This document shows, in pieces, positions 30,119 through 39,808 of a DNA stretch of 64,000 bases; position 1 is the stretch's first letter; each line of letters starts with the position of its first letter. The notes under the pieces were generated by a model that worked only from the letters and a program-made list of their open reading frames with translations, had not been told where the DNA came from and made no database searches. The position numbers and the translations under genes are program-made. Origin of the DNA: Salinicola halimionae (lineage in GTDB: Bacteria > Pseudomonadota > Gammaproteobacteria > Pseudomonadales > Halomonadaceae); contig NZ_PZJQ01000005.1 in NCBI RefSeq assembly GCF_003206065.1, forward strand, positions 209,559 to 273,558, written 5' to 3'.

Positions 30119-31366
30119 TCACTCGCTTCCGGGGACGATCCGGATCAGGGCGCCGTTGCGGGAATCGGTCAGCACCCATAGCGCGCCGTCCCCACTCTCC
30201 GCCACGTCGCGAACACGCCCGAGGTTTTGTACGAGGCGCTGCTCGCCGGTCACTCTTTCGCCGTCCAGCGTCAGCCGAACCAAGCCGCCGGGGGAGAGCG
30301 AGGCGATGATCAGATTGCCTTGCCAACCGGGAAAGCGCTCTCCCTGATAGAAGGTCATGTCGCCCGGGGCGATGACCGGATCCCAATAGTAGATCGGCTG
30401 CTCCATGCCTTCCTTGGCGGTCAGCCCATCACCGATCGGCGCGCCGCTGTAATCCTCGCCGTAGGTGATCACCGGCCAGCCGTAGTTCTTGCCGGCCTCG
30501 GGAACGTTGAGTTCGTCGCCACCCTTGGGGCCATGCTCGATCGTCCACAGCTTGCCGCTGTTTGGTTCCAGCGCCGCGCCCTGGACGTTGCGATGACCGT
30601 AGGACCAGATCTCGGCCAGCCCGGCTTTGGCGACACTGACGTTCCGGCCATCGGCAAACGGGTTGTCTTCGGGAATCGAGCCATCCGCGTGAATTCTCAC
30701 CACTTTGCCGAGATGGGCGCCCAGATCCTGCGCCAGTTGACGCGGTTCGGGTAGAGAGCGCTCGCCCAGTGTCACGTAGAGCCTGTCTTCGTCATCCCAC
30801 ACCAGGGCGGAACCGAAATGTTTGGTGGAGTCCCACGCCGGGGTCTGACGGAAGATGACCTCGACATTCGTCAGACGACTGTGGTCCTGGCTGAGGACGC
30901 CGCGAGCGATGGACGTTCCGTTCTCGCCACTCTCGTTCTTTCCGTTCTCTCTCGGTTCGGCGTAGCTGAAGTAGACTCGACGATTGTTGGCGAAGTCGGG
31001 ATCGAGGCCCACGTCGAGCAGGCCGCCCTGGCCACGAGCGTCGATCTTCGGCAGGCCCTCGATGGGCGGAGACAACGTGCCGTTTTGCAGATCGACGGCG
31101 CGCAGGCGCCCGGGACGCTCGGTCACCAGCGCCATGTCGTTGTCGACAAACGCCAGTCCCCAGGGATGCTCCAATCCTGTCGTGATCGTCGTCGTCGCCA
31201 GATCGATCTGGTCGTCGATCGCGGGGGCTCGAGTCTGCCCCTTGAAAGCCGGCGTTTGATCCGGCGCATTGGGCGGGCCGCTCTGCACTGGCGTCTGGGC
31301 AAGAGATTCGCTGCTCAGCGATAACAGCAGGGCAGCACTGGAAGAGGTCAAGAAGTTGCGTAGCAT
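30119..31366 (-). CDS. PQQ-dependent aldose sugar dehydrogenase-like protein
   Basis: 415-aa periplasmic six-bladed propeller of the soluble glucose/aldose dehydrogenase (Asd/YliI) family. I start at ATG 31366, with GTGGAG 6-8 bp upstream; the codon at 31378 is GTG. Signal peptide LTSSSAALLLSLSSESLA. Marks: GLEHPWGLAFVDND, TERPGRLRAVD, RNVQGAALEPNSGKLWTIEHGPKGGDELNVPEAGKNYGWPVITYG (PQQ and calcium site region), and YYWDPVIAPGDMTFY. It would oxidise aldoses in the periplasm if PQQ is available. Confidence 0.88.
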   Translation of the reverse strand: MLRNFLTSSSAALLLSLSSESLAQTPVQSGPPNAPDQTPAFKGQTRAPAIDDQIDLATTTITTGLEHPWGLAFVDNDMALVTERPGRLRAVDLQNGTLSPPIEGLPKIDARGQGGLLDVGLDPDFANNRRVYFSYAEPRENGKNESGENGTSIARGVLSQDHSRLTNVEVIFRQTPAWDSTKHFGSALVWDDEDRLYVTLGERSLPEPRQLAQDLGAHLGKVVRIHADGSIPEDNPFADGRNVSVAKAGLAEIWSYGHRNVQGAALEPNSGKLWTIEHGPKGGDELNVPEAGKNYGWPVITYGEDYSGAPIGDGLTAKEGMEQPIYYWDPVIAPGDMTFYQGERFPGWQGNLIIASLSPGGLVRLTLDGERVTGEQRLVQNLGRVRDVAESGDGALWVLTDSRNGALIRIVPGSE

Positions 31367-31533
31367 GTCGGTCTCCACGAGGTGGGGATGGCATCCCGTT
31401 TCCTACTTGACTGTAGCAGCCTGCAACGCGAGCGACGTTGCCGATAAGCTGACGTTGGGTCCATGGATTGTCGACAAACGCTGCCCCAGATTGTTCAAAC
31501 TTGATATCATTAGGCTTTTATCGGAGTTCGATC

Positions 31534-32634
31534 TTGCCCGCTGACTCTCCTGTGCCTCGCTCGCATCCACCTCGCGTTTCCCCCCCGACGTGGGCTCGTT
31601 GGCTGCTGCTCATACTCGGGTGTGTCGTCGCCAACCGTCTGCTCAACGCGGTACACATGCCGGCCGGGGGATTTATCGGCCCCATGGCAGTGTCGATCGC
31701 CTACGGCGTGATGATCGGCGGCCTGAAGCTGCCTCGCATTGGCTTCAAGCTTAGCCAGGGCATCATCGGCGTGCTGATTGCTCAGACGCTGACGATGTCG
31801 GTACTGTTGAAGATTCTCGATGCCTGGCCGGTGATGCTGATGGCCACGGCGATCACGTTGCTGTTGAGTCTGTTCGTGGGGATCGGGCTGGTGCGCTACG
31901 GCGGACTACCGGGTTCGACTGCTGCCTGGGGTACGACCCCCGGTGCGGCGGCGGCTATGGTGGCGATGGCCGAGGAGAGCGATGCCGACCCGCGGATCGT
32001 GGCGGCGATGCAGTATGTGCGGGTGGTCTGTGTGGTGCTGGTGGGAGCGCTGGTCAGCCATTACCTTGGCGTGACGGATGCCAGTGGGGCGGATCACGCT
32101 GCTGACCTGCCGGTGAGTTTGGGAGATGTGGGGCATTTCGCTGCGACGCTCGCGGTCGTTGTCCTCGGCGTGTGGATCTTTGATCGAAGGCTGCCGGCCG
32201 GTGCGCTGCTGGGACCTGTCGTGCTGGGTAGTGTCCTGCACCTGACCGGGGTGCTCACTATCGTGCTGCCGCAGCCGCTGCTCGAGCTGGCCTACGGCGT
32301 TATCGGTACCTACGTCGGCTTGCGTTTCGATCGCGAGACGGTCCACAACATCGCGCGTGCCCTCGGCAAGATGATATTCGCCTCACTGGTATTGATCGCA
32401 CTCTGCGCGCTGTCGGCCTGGCTGATGATGCTGTTGATGCACACCCAGTTCATCACCGCCTATTTGGGGACCAGCCCCGGTGGTCTTGATTCGATGACGA
32501 TTATCGCCATCGATACCCATGCCGACGTGGGCTTGGTGGTGGCGTTGCAGACGTTGAGATTGTTTACCGTTGTCCTGGTCGGACCTGGGATGGCGCGGCT
32601 GGTGTCCCGCTTTGCGCGGCCTTCTCCGGTCTAG
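31534..32634 (+). CDS. AbrB-family membrane protein
   Basis: About 366-aa membrane protein of the AbrB/DUF795 family (once called ammonia monooxygenase-like), with roughly ten segments in two repeats. Repeated motif: MPAGGFIGPMAVSIAYG and LPAGALLGPVVLGSVLHL; also GLPGSTAAWGTTPGAAAAMVAMAEE and the second-half TSPGGLDSMTIIAIDTHADV. The best-placed start is TTG at 31534, with TCGGAG 7 bp upstream; an earlier in-frame TTG at 31468 has no ribosome site and adds a polar stretch. Function is unclear; some relatives act in transport or regulation of carbon storage. Confidence 0.82.
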   Translation: MPADSPVPRSHPPRVSPPTWARWLLLILGCVVANRLLNAVHMPAGGFIGPMAVSIAYGVMIGGLKLPRIGFKLSQGIIGVLIAQTLTMSVLLKILDAWPVMLMATAITLLLSLFVGIGLVRYGGLPGSTAAWGTTPGAAAAMVAMAEESDADPRIVAAMQYVRVVCVVLVGALVSHYLGVTDASGADHAADLPVSLGDVGHFAATLAVVVLGVWIFDRRLPAGALLGPVVLGSVLHLTGVLTIVLPQPLLELAYGVIGTYVGLRFDRETVHNIARALGKMIFASLVLIALCALSAWLMMLLMHTQFITAYLGTSPGGLDSMTIIAIDTHADVGLVVALQTLRLFTVVLVGPGMARLVSRFARPSPV

Positions 32635-32750
32635 TCCAAGCTTCTGACCATTCCAAGCTCCCGTGGCAGCGCTGATTCCAAGCTCCATTGCCAGCGCTAT
32701 CTCCAAGCTCCATTGCCAGCTTAATCCACACTCCACTGCCAACGCCTATG
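32635..32750. repeat. 23-25 bp tandem repeats copying a gene 3' end
   Basis: Units begin TCCAAGCT at 32635, 32652, 32677 and 32702, and TCCACACT at 32725; the core is TCCAAGCTCCATTGCCAGCG. The last unit is the 3' end of the minus-strand membrane protein gene (coding Trp-Gln-Trp-Ser-Val-Asp-stop), and the others repeat it degenerately beyond the stop codon. The array fills the gap between two convergent genes. Confidence 0.78.
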
Positions 32751-33233
32751 GGTGCCTTTCGAAGGCTTGGGCGCCGGCGTATGGCTGCGTACTCGGCTGA
32801 CCCAGGCCCGGCGGGCTTCCCAGCGGATCAGATAGACGGTCTCGCCGTCGCGCAGGGGAGGGTTGGCAGGGTCGATAAGGACGGCCTCGAACCAGCGCGA
32901 GAGATGGAATACCTGCAGTTTTCCACTGACCGGGTGGGTGGCTACCTGGACGGCAGCTTCCGTACCTCTCTCGCCAGCGGGTGACATGGAGGTGGCGAGC
33001 CATGCGGGCAGGCGCAGTTCAAACGTCAGTACGAACAGCATCAGCAGCATGGAAAATGCCACCATCAAGTCGAGGTTAACTGACGTAACCGGCCACTCGA
33101 TCCACGACGCCCATGCGATAGCGACGATGGCAAGTATGGCCGTGCGGGAAACGGACCGATAGATCAAGGCGAGCGAACACAGGCCCAGACACAGGACGAT
33201 CCCTTCCAGCGTTGAATTGAGCCATTGTTCCAT
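32721..33233 (-). CDS. Small membrane protein, unknown
   Basis: About 170-aa protein I do not recognise. I start at ATG 33233 (MEQWLNSTLEGIVLCLGL); the in-frame extension to 33275 adds 14 residues. Three likely membrane segments (about 8-24, 31-48, 58-78), then a soluble tail of about 90 residues with VSGKLQVFHLSRWFEAVLIDPANPPLRDGETVYLIRWE, which could be a small beta domain. Very basic C-terminus, ending WQWSVD. The 3' end lies inside a tandem repeat array. Stands alone, convergent with the AbrB-type gene. Confidence 0.6.
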   Translation of the reverse strand: MEQWLNSTLEGIVLCLGLCSLALIYRSVSRTAILAIVAIAWASWIEWPVTSVNLDLMVAFSMLLMLFVLTFELRLPAWLATSMSPAGERGTEAAVQVATHPVSGKLQVFHLSRWFEAVLIDPANPPLRDGETVYLIRWEARRAWVSRVRSHTPAPKPSKGTHRRWQWSVD

Positions 33234-33655
<422 letters not shown>

Positions 33656-35176
33656 ATGCAACGACAATCCTCCAACATTCAATATCGACAACAAGATGCC
33701 AGCTACTTCGAGCAGCGCGGGCTGAGCCGCTACGCTGGCCCCTGGTCTCTATGGGCGCTGGGCGTGGGAGCTGTAATATCCGGCCATTATTCGGGATGGA
33801 ATCTGGGGCTATCGCTCGGTGGTTGGGGCGGCATGATGATCGCGACGGTCTTGATTGCGATCATGTATCTGGGGCTGACATTCTGTATCGCCGAAATGTC
33901 TCCAGCGCTACCGCACACCGGGGCGGCGTATTCGTTTGCCCGATCGTCGATGGGACCCTGGGGTGGCTTCATTACCGGATTGTGCGAGAACGTCGAGTAC
34001 ATTCTGACACCGGCGGTCATCGTCTTCTTCATCGGCTCCTATCTAGGCAGTATCTTCGAGACACCGGCGGCGATGCAGCCATTATGGTGGGTCATCGGCT
34101 ACATCCTGTTCGTGGGCCTCAACATCATCGGCGTGGAGCTCTCCTTCAAGGTGACGTTGACGGTGACGCTGATGGCCCTGGCCGTGCTGGTGGTGTTCTG
34201 GATATCGGCCATTCCCAATATCGATTTCTCGGTCTGGGCGCTGAACATCGGCAGTGACGGCGAGCTGTTGGAAGGTGGCGGCGGGCCGTTCCTGCCCATG
34301 GGCATCAGCGGCGCGCTAGCGGCGATGCCCTTCGCGGTATGGCTGTTTCTCGCCATCGAGCAACTGCCGCTGGCCGCCGAGGAAGCCGTCGATCCCAAAC
34401 GCGACATGCCCAAGGGCATCATTCTGGGCATGATCACGCTGATCGTCTCGGCATCGATGGTGCTGTTCTTGAACCCATCGCTGGTCGGTGTCGGTGCTTA
34501 TGCGCTGGGCCAGAGTGGCGAGCCATTGCTGGACGGTTTCACGGCAATCTACGGTAGCGGTCTGGCCAAGGTGCTGGCGCTGGTGGCGATCATCGGGCTG
34601 ATCTCGAGTTTCCACACCATCATCTTTGCCCAAGGGCGTCAGATCTACTCGCTCTCGCGCGCCGGTTATTTCCCGACCTGGTTGTCGGTCACGCACGGAA
34701 CGCGCAAGACCCCGCATGTGGCGATGATCGCCGGTGCCTGTCTCGGTCTCGTCATCATGCTGGTGCTGTTCATCGGCCTGGGTATCGATCAGGGGTCGGC
34801 GGTTATCGGTGGCACGTTGCTCAACATGGCGGTGTTCGGTGCCATGTGTTCCTACATTGCCCAGGCCGCTTCATTCATTCTGCTGCGCAAGAATCGCGCC
34901 GACATCGTTCGACCCTACCGCAGCCCTTTCGGCGTGCCCGGGGCCTGGGTTACGATCGTCATCGCGCTGGTGACGCTGTTCTTCCAACTGAGCGACCCGA
35001 CCTATCGTGTCGGCATCCTCGGAGTCATCGCGTGGTTTGCGGTGGCCATCTCCTACTTCGCCATCGTGGGCCGCCATCGGCTGATTCTGTCGCCGGAAGA
35101 GGAGTTCGCACTGGAGCAGCGCAAGCCAGGGGGCGCCGGCGCGACTGAGACAGTGTCGAGCGAGCCAAAGTCGTGA
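33656..35176 (+). CDS. APC-family permease, ethanolamine permease-like
   Basis: 506-aa amino acid/polyamine permease of the ethanolamine (Eat) branch. Marks: GPWSLWALGVGAVISGHYSGWNLGL near residues 27-51, ALPHTGAAYSFARSSMGPWGG (about 83-103), FLAIEQLPLAAEEAVDPKRDMPKGI (about 228-252), and PYRSPFGVPG near residue 420. About twelve membrane segments. No ethanolamine ammonia-lyase genes are near. The ATG has GAGAGGCAGG before it, behind a hexamer microsatellite. A bidirectional terminator separates it from the converging binding protein. Confidence 0.87.
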   Translation: MQRQSSNIQYRQQDASYFEQRGLSRYAGPWSLWALGVGAVISGHYSGWNLGLSLGGWGGMMIATVLIAIMYLGLTFCIAEMSPALPHTGAAYSFARSSMGPWGGFITGLCENVEYILTPAVIVFFIGSYLGSIFETPAAMQPLWWVIGYILFVGLNIIGVELSFKVTLTVTLMALAVLVVFWISAIPNIDFSVWALNIGSDGELLEGGGGPFLPMGISGALAAMPFAVWLFLAIEQLPLAAEEAVDPKRDMPKGIILGMITLIVSASMVLFLNPSLVGVGAYALGQSGEPLLDGFTAIYGSGLAKVLALVAIIGLISSFHTIIFAQGRQIYSLSRAGYFPTWLSVTHGTRKTPHVAMIAGACLGLVIMLVLFIGLGIDQGSAVIGGTLLNMAVFGAMCSYIAQAASFILLRKNRADIVRPYRSPFGVPGAWVTIVIALVTLFFQLSDPTYRVGILGVIAWFAVAISYFAIVGRHRLILSPEEEFALEQRKPGGAGATETVSSEPKS

Positions 35177-35214
35177 TCGTACAGCGCCTCGCAGGCTGAG
35201 GGCCCTCCAACGCA

Positions 35215-35242
35215 AAAGCCCCGATCCAAGGATCAGGGCTTT
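35215..35242. terminator. Bidirectional terminator
   Basis: AAAGCCCCGATCC pairs with GGATCAGGGCTTT (12 of 13), loop AA. A-tract and T-tract on both sides serve the two convergent genes. Confidence 0.85.
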
Positions 35243-35290
35243 GCTGTCTTTCAGGACGCGCCTAGGCGGCGCCCCCGATTCTTACAGCGC

Positions 35291-36061
35291 TTACTGCTGA
35301 GTCTTGAAGTACTTATCGTAGATTTCGTCATAGGTACCGTTCTGCTTCAGAGTCGCCAGCGCATCGTCGAAGCGATTGGCGAGATCCTTGTCGCGTGGGC
35401 GGAAAGCCATGCCGAAACCTTCGCCGAAATATTTCGCCGGCTCGCTGATCATGTCGCCAACGCTGACGTAATCACCGTCCTTGCTGTCCAGCAGGGTGGA
35501 CTTGCCGACCGGGAAGTCGAGGAAGGCGATGTCGACGCGTCCGGCGTCCATGTCCAGCACCAGGTCGTCGGCCGTGGTATAGCGGCTGATATTGGCATCG
35601 TCGCCGTACATGTCGGTCACGTAGTTGTCCTGCAACGTGCCGCGCTGAACGCCGATGGTCTTGCCTTTCAATGACTCTGGATAGGTCGTTTCGATGCCAC
35701 TGTCGGCAGTGGCGAACCACGCAGAGGGCGGCTTGATGTAAGGATCGGAGAACAGCACGGTTTCGCGACGTTCGTCGTTGATCGTCATCGACGACATGAT
35801 GGCGTCGTACTTGCGTGCCAACAGCCCCGGAATGATGCCGTCCCAGGCTTGGACGACCCATTCACAGTCGGCCTTGATCTGTTTGCACATGGCGTTGCCG
35901 AGTTCGATATCGAAGCCGGTCAGTTCGCCGTCCGGAGTGCGATACTCCATCGGCTCGTAGGGCACATCGACGCCGATACGCAGCTGTTCGGTATCCTGGG
36001 CCTGGGCGACACCCGCGATCAGCGCGGCGCCGAGCAGGCTGGTAGTCAGCAGTTTTTTCAT
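35291..36061 (-). CDS. Amino acid-binding protein, second copy (Arg/Lys/Orn type)
   Basis: 256-aa periplasmic binding protein of the polar amino acid family. ATG at 36061 opens a clear signal peptide (MKKLLTTSLLGAALIAGVAQA); the longer frame is non-coding. Mature part begins QDTEQLRIGVDVPYEPMEYRTPDGELTGFDIELGNAMC, typical of arginine/ornithine (ArtJ/AotJ) binding proteins, and has IGVQRGTLQDNYV. It is clearly related to the binding protein at 37434-38261 and lies at the end of the aot cluster, 165 bp after aotO, perhaps with its own promoter. Two binding proteins may widen the ligand range of one permease. Confidence 0.88.
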   Translation of the reverse strand: MKKLLTTSLLGAALIAGVAQAQDTEQLRIGVDVPYEPMEYRTPDGELTGFDIELGNAMCKQIKADCEWVVQAWDGIIPGLLARKYDAIMSSMTINDERRETVLFSDPYIKPPSAWFATADSGIETTYPESLKGKTIGVQRGTLQDNYVTDMYGDDANISRYTTADDLVLDMDAGRVDIAFLDFPVGKSTLLDSKDGDYVSVGDMISEPAKYFGEGFGMAFRPRDKDLANRFDDALATLKQNGTYDEIYDKYFKTQQ

Positions 36062-36225
36062 GGATCGCTTCTCTTTAGTGATACGTGTGTTCTTGTGTGT
36101 TGCGACTTGGTCCCGATTCGATGGCGACCCTATCTGGTCACGAACGCCCCGCGACTTCCAATGGACGACAACCGCAGCATAACGAAACCTTACACGATTG
36201 AATATCATCCCAGTCAACGGCTGAT

Positions 36226-37356
36226 TCACGGCGCCAGTAGATACCCGCTTCGGTGGCTCTGATGACCGGCGATATCGGCGACGATCATCCCGGCCGTGGC
36301 CATTCGACGTTGGCTGCGCGCGTAGAACATGCCGGCCTGCGGTGCGTGAACCGGCTCGACGCGATCGCTGATCGGATCGATGATCTCGGCAATCAGCTGA
36401 CCCGCCTCGACGGCGGTTCCCGGGGAGGCATGGAACACCAGCAGCCCGCCGATCGGCGCGTGCAGAAAGTCCATCGCCGCCAGCTCGGTGGGGGGATAGG
36501 CCAGCTCGGGCAGCGCGGGCGCCTCGCCGGCAATCAGGCCGAGATGTCGAAGCCAGTCAATGATCGCCTGGGCGTCGTTGTCGGCGAGGTGGTGATCGAC
36601 GTCTCGCTGGCCGCGCAGTTCCAGCGTGACCGACTGGCAGCCGTAATCGATCGGAAAGCGCTCGCCGAAAGTCTGCTGCAGCTGTTCCCACACCAGCGTG
36701 AAGCACTCGTCGAACGATTGGCCGCCGGAATCGGTGGCCAGCATGTTGGCCTTGGAGCCGAAGTAGCGCGCTAGGGGCTCGAACACGGGCCACGCCGCGG
36801 GTGTGGTGTAGAGATGCTCCACGGCGTCGAAGTCGCAGTGCAGGTCGAGCACGAAATCGGCGCGGCAGGCCAGGCGCTGCAGAGTCAGCCGCATCGACTC
36901 GAGCGTGGTGGTCGGCCCAGTTGTCGCGAGAGCCGTGAGCAGTGCCGCCTCGAAGCGATCACGAATCACTTCACGGTTGTGCGCGATATCGTCGTTCAGC
37001 TCGGGTTCGAGCGCCTCGACGATGCTCTCGGTGACGCTGGCATAGCGGCGGTTGAAGTTGGTCAGGCTCTCGAAATCGTAGCGTCCCAGCGGCGTATCCA
37101 TCAGCTGCTGATCCAGCCCCACCGGGTTGGCGACCGGCACGAGGGTCACGCGGCAGGCCAGCTGCCCCTGTGCCTCGAGTTCGGCCAAACGCTGTTTCAG
37201 GGTCCAGGCGACCAGCATGCCGGGTAGTTCGTCGGCGTGTAGCGCGCCCTGGACGTAGAGATGCCGCTCGGCATCCGCCGGGCCGAAATGAAAGCTGTCG
37301 ATGTGGCGCTCGGTGCCGGGCACTGGGCTGATCAAGGCATGTTTCTGGTGTTCCAC
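36226..37356 (-). CDS. aotO: AotO-like succinylglutamate desuccinylase/aspartoacylase-family protein
   Basis: 376-aa metallocarboxypeptidase-fold protein. Zinc-site residues: His40 and Glu43 in GALHADELPG, and the third His in DFVLDLHCDFD (about residue 200). The C-terminal about 80 residues (FLHAPIGGLLVFHASPGTAVEAGQLIAEIIDPISDRVEPVHAPQAGMFYAR) resemble a biotinyl/lipoyl-like barrel seen in this branch. In Pseudomonas, aotO lies within the arginine transporter operon, as here between aotJ and the second binding protein. The reaction is unproven; an amide or acyl-amino acid deacylase is likely. Distinct from AstE at 40930-41949. Confidence 0.82.
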   Translation of the reverse strand: MEHQKHALISPVPGTERHIDSFHFGPADAERHLYVQGALHADELPGMLVAWTLKQRLAELEAQGQLACRVTLVPVANPVGLDQQLMDTPLGRYDFESLTNFNRRYASVTESIVEALEPELNDDIAHNREVIRDRFEAALLTALATTGPTTTLESMRLTLQRLACRADFVLDLHCDFDAVEHLYTTPAAWPVFEPLARYFGSKANMLATDSGGQSFDECFTLVWEQLQQTFGERFPIDYGCQSVTLELRGQRDVDHHLADNDAQAIIDWLRHLGLIAGEAPALPELAYPPTELAAMDFLHAPIGGLLVFHASPGTAVEAGQLIAEIIDPISDRVEPVHAPQAGMFYARSQRRMATAGMIVADIAGHQSHRSGYLLAP

Positions 37357-37433
37357 GACGCTTCCTCGGCTCGAGTATCGAAAAGCCCGAACGCTGGAAT
37401 GACGACCAGCGTGCCGGGCGGATGATGGCGGGT

Positions 37434-38261
37434 TTACTTGGCGCAGTCCTGCTCGCTCGGACGTACCGACAGGTCGTAGTCGAAGTACTGATCCATCAGT
37501 TTGTCGAAAGTGCCGTCGGCATAGACTTCGCAGATCGCCTTGTCGAACTTCGCGGCCAGCGCCTTGTCGCGCTGACGGAACGCCATGGCGGCACCTTTAC
37601 CGAAGATCGAAGTCGGCGTCTTGATGCTGTCACCGAGCTGCTTGTAGGGGCTGTTGTCCTTGCGGAAATCGATAGCGTCATTGGCGATCGGGAAGTCTTC
37701 GAACGTCAGATCGAGGCGACCGGATTTGAGATCGTTGACCACGTCCTGAGAAGAGCCGTAACGGTTGATATCGAGCACGTCGCCATATTCCTGGGTGACA
37801 TAGACGTCACGGATGGTGCCACGCTGCACGCCGACGGAAAGCCCCTTGAGGGAGTCCTTGTCGTTGATATCGATATCGCGATCGCGGGCGGTGATCCAGA
37901 CGCTCGGCGTGTTGTAGTAGGGCAGCGAGAACATGACCTGACGCTCGCGCTCCGGGGTGATTGCCATCGATGACAGAATGGCGTCGTACTTGCGCGCCAG
38001 CAGGCCGGGGATGATGCCGTCCCAGCTCTGCTCGACCCAGCTGCACTCGAGGTTGGCGCGAGCGCACAGCTCGTTGCCGAGATCGATTTCGAAACCTTCG
38101 AGCTGGCCGTCCGCATCGCGCATGACGAAGGGTTCGTAGGGCACGTCGATACCCAGGCGAATGGCGTCTTTCGGTTCGCTGTCCTGAGCAATCGCCTGGC
38201 TGGAAATCTGTCCGGCGAGAAGGCCGCCGACGATCAGGGCGCTGGTGATCCATTTGTTCAT
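37434..38261 (-). CDS. aotJ: Arginine/ornithine-binding protein
   Basis: 275-aa periplasmic binding protein of the ArtJ/AotJ type. Signal peptide MNKWITSALIVGGLLAGQISSQAIA. Mature part has RLGIDVPYEPFVMRDADGQLEGFEIDLGNELC, SWDGIIPGLLARKYDAILSSMAITPERERQVMFSLPYY and VGVQRGTIRDVYVTQEYG, the two-lobe binding core. AGAGAGGA lies upstream. Fourth gene of the leftward aotPQMJO cluster. Confidence 0.9.
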   Translation of the reverse strand: MNKWITSALIVGGLLAGQISSQAIAQDSEPKDAIRLGIDVPYEPFVMRDADGQLEGFEIDLGNELCARANLECSWVEQSWDGIIPGLLARKYDAILSSMAITPERERQVMFSLPYYNTPSVWITARDRDIDINDKDSLKGLSVGVQRGTIRDVYVTQEYGDVLDINRYGSSQDVVNDLKSGRLDLTFEDFPIANDAIDFRKDNSPYKQLGDSIKTPTSIFGKGAAMAFRQRDKALAAKFDKAICEVYADGTFDKLMDQYFDYDLSVRPSEQDCAK

Positions 38262-38359
38262 GAGGAATCCTCTCTTGTGATTGGTGACTTTTGATCAGTA
38301 ACTTGGGATGAATGGCAGAGCGTCGGGCGGTGACCCCTTTGGAGATCAGTCGCTCGCGA

Positions 38360-39091
38360 TCAGCTTCCGCGAGGGCGTAGATGCGCCAGAAGTCTTTTCT
38401 CCAGCCTGCGGAACACGAACATGATACTGAAGGTCAGGCAGAGGTAGATCAGCGCGACGAAGATGAACGCATCGAACGGCGCGTAGAAGCGGGCATAGAC
38501 ATAGTAGGCCGCGCCGGTCAGATCCATGATCGTGACGACGCTTGCCACCGCGCTGGCATGCAGCATGAAGATCACTTCATTGCCATAGGCCGGCAGGGCG
38601 CGACGAAAGGCGCTGGGCAGAATGATGCGTCGCATCATCAGCTTGCGCGACATGCCATAGGCGCGCGCTGCCTCGATTTCGCCCTTGGCGGTATTCTTGA
38701 TCGCGCCGTGGAAGATCTCGGTGGTGTAGGCCGTCGTGTTGAGCGTGAACGCGATCAGCGCCGGGAAGAACGCCTGCTTGAACACCACCCAGAAGATACT
38801 GTCCTGAATGCCGTCGAAGAAAACGACGCCGTAGTAGACCAGATAAAGCTGGATCAACAGCGGCGTGCCGCGGAAAACATAGGTGTAGGCGTATATCGGC
38901 AGCTTGATCCAGCGCCGTTTCGAACCCCGACCGATGGCCAGCGGTACCGCCAGGACGATGCCCAGCAGCAGGCATAGAAAGACCAACTGCACCGTGGTGA
39001 CGAGGCCGCCCCAGTAAAAACTCAGCGTATTGGCCGTAAAGATCGTGTTGCCGGACAGCAGCTCGGTGAACCAGCCGTTCAATTGTTCCAT
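38360..39091 (-). CDS. aotM: Arginine ABC transporter permease
   Basis: About 243-aa inner membrane permease of the HisM/AotM type. Start at ATG 39091 (MEQLNGWFTELLSGNTIF), overlapping the end of aotQ by 13 bases; the longer frame is inside aotQ. Five membrane segments; the EAA loop reads EIEAARAYGMSRKLMMRRIILPSAFRRALPAYGNE (about 145-180), contacting the ATPase. Confidence 0.9.
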   Translation of the reverse strand: MEQLNGWFTELLSGNTIFTANTLSFYWGGLVTTVQLVFLCLLLGIVLAVPLAIGRGSKRRWIKLPIYAYTYVFRGTPLLIQLYLVYYGVVFFDGIQDSIFWVVFKQAFFPALIAFTLNTTAYTTEIFHGAIKNTAKGEIEAARAYGMSRKLMMRRIILPSAFRRALPAYGNEVIFMLHASAVASVVTIMDLTGAAYYVYARFYAPFDAFIFVALIYLCLTFSIMFVFRRLEKRLLAHLRPRGS

Positions 39092-39795
39092 TCGCTGGAC
39101 TCCCCGAAGCCTGTGTTGTAACGCTTGGTCAACTTGGCGAAGCCCCACTCGGAAAGCGTGGCGATCAGCAGATAGACCATCGCGACCGGAATCATGAACA
39201 TGAACGGCTCATGCGTGGCCTTGGTCGCCTCGGCGGCAACGCGGACCATATCGGTCAGGCCGATGATCGAGACCAGCGCGGTGGTCTTGAGCAATACCAT
39301 CCAGTTATTGCCGATCCCCGGCAGTGCATGGCGCATCATCAGCGGGAAGCGTACGTGCCGAAAAGCGAGCAATGGGCTCATGCCGTAGGCGCGTGCGGCT
39401 TCCATCTGACCCTCTTCCACCGCCTGAAAGGCACCGCGGAAGGTTTCGCCCATGTAGGCCCCGAAAATCAGGCCGATGGTGATGACCCCCGCGACGAAGG
39501 CGTTGACGTTGATGAAGATATCGATATCGAAGGCGTAATAGAGCTGATCGGTGAGCATGTTGATGCCGATCTGGCCGCCATAGAACAGCAGCATCATCAG
39601 CACCAGATCCGGCACGCCACGCACCAGCGTGGTGTAGAGCGTACCGACGGCGTGGATGAGCCGATTGCGCGACAGCTTGGCGCTGGCGGTCAACAGCCCC
39701 AGGATGACTGCCAGTATCAGCGAAAGCACGGCCAGCTCGATGGTGACCAGAGCCCCCTCGAGCAGGCGCGGGCCGTAGCCTTGCAGGTCGATCAT
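39079..39795 (-). CDS. aotQ: Arginine ABC transporter permease
   Basis: 238-aa permease of the HisQ/AotQ type with five membrane segments. The EAA loop is EEGQMEAARAYGMSPLLAFRHVRFPLMMRHALPGIGNN (about residues 137-175). It pairs with AotM in the membrane. The gene starts 13 bp after aotP and overlaps aotM. Confidence 0.9.
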   Translation of the reverse strand: MIDLQGYGPRLLEGALVTIELAVLSLILAVILGLLTASAKLSRNRLIHAVGTLYTTLVRGVPDLVLMMLLFYGGQIGINMLTDQLYYAFDIDIFINVNAFVAGVITIGLIFGAYMGETFRGAFQAVEEGQMEAARAYGMSPLLAFRHVRFPLMMRHALPGIGNNWMVLLKTTALVSIIGLTDMVRVAAEATKATHEPFMFMIPVAMVYLLIATLSEWGFAKLTKRYNTGFGESSEWNN

Positions 39796-39808
39796 GATGG
39801 AATCCGCC

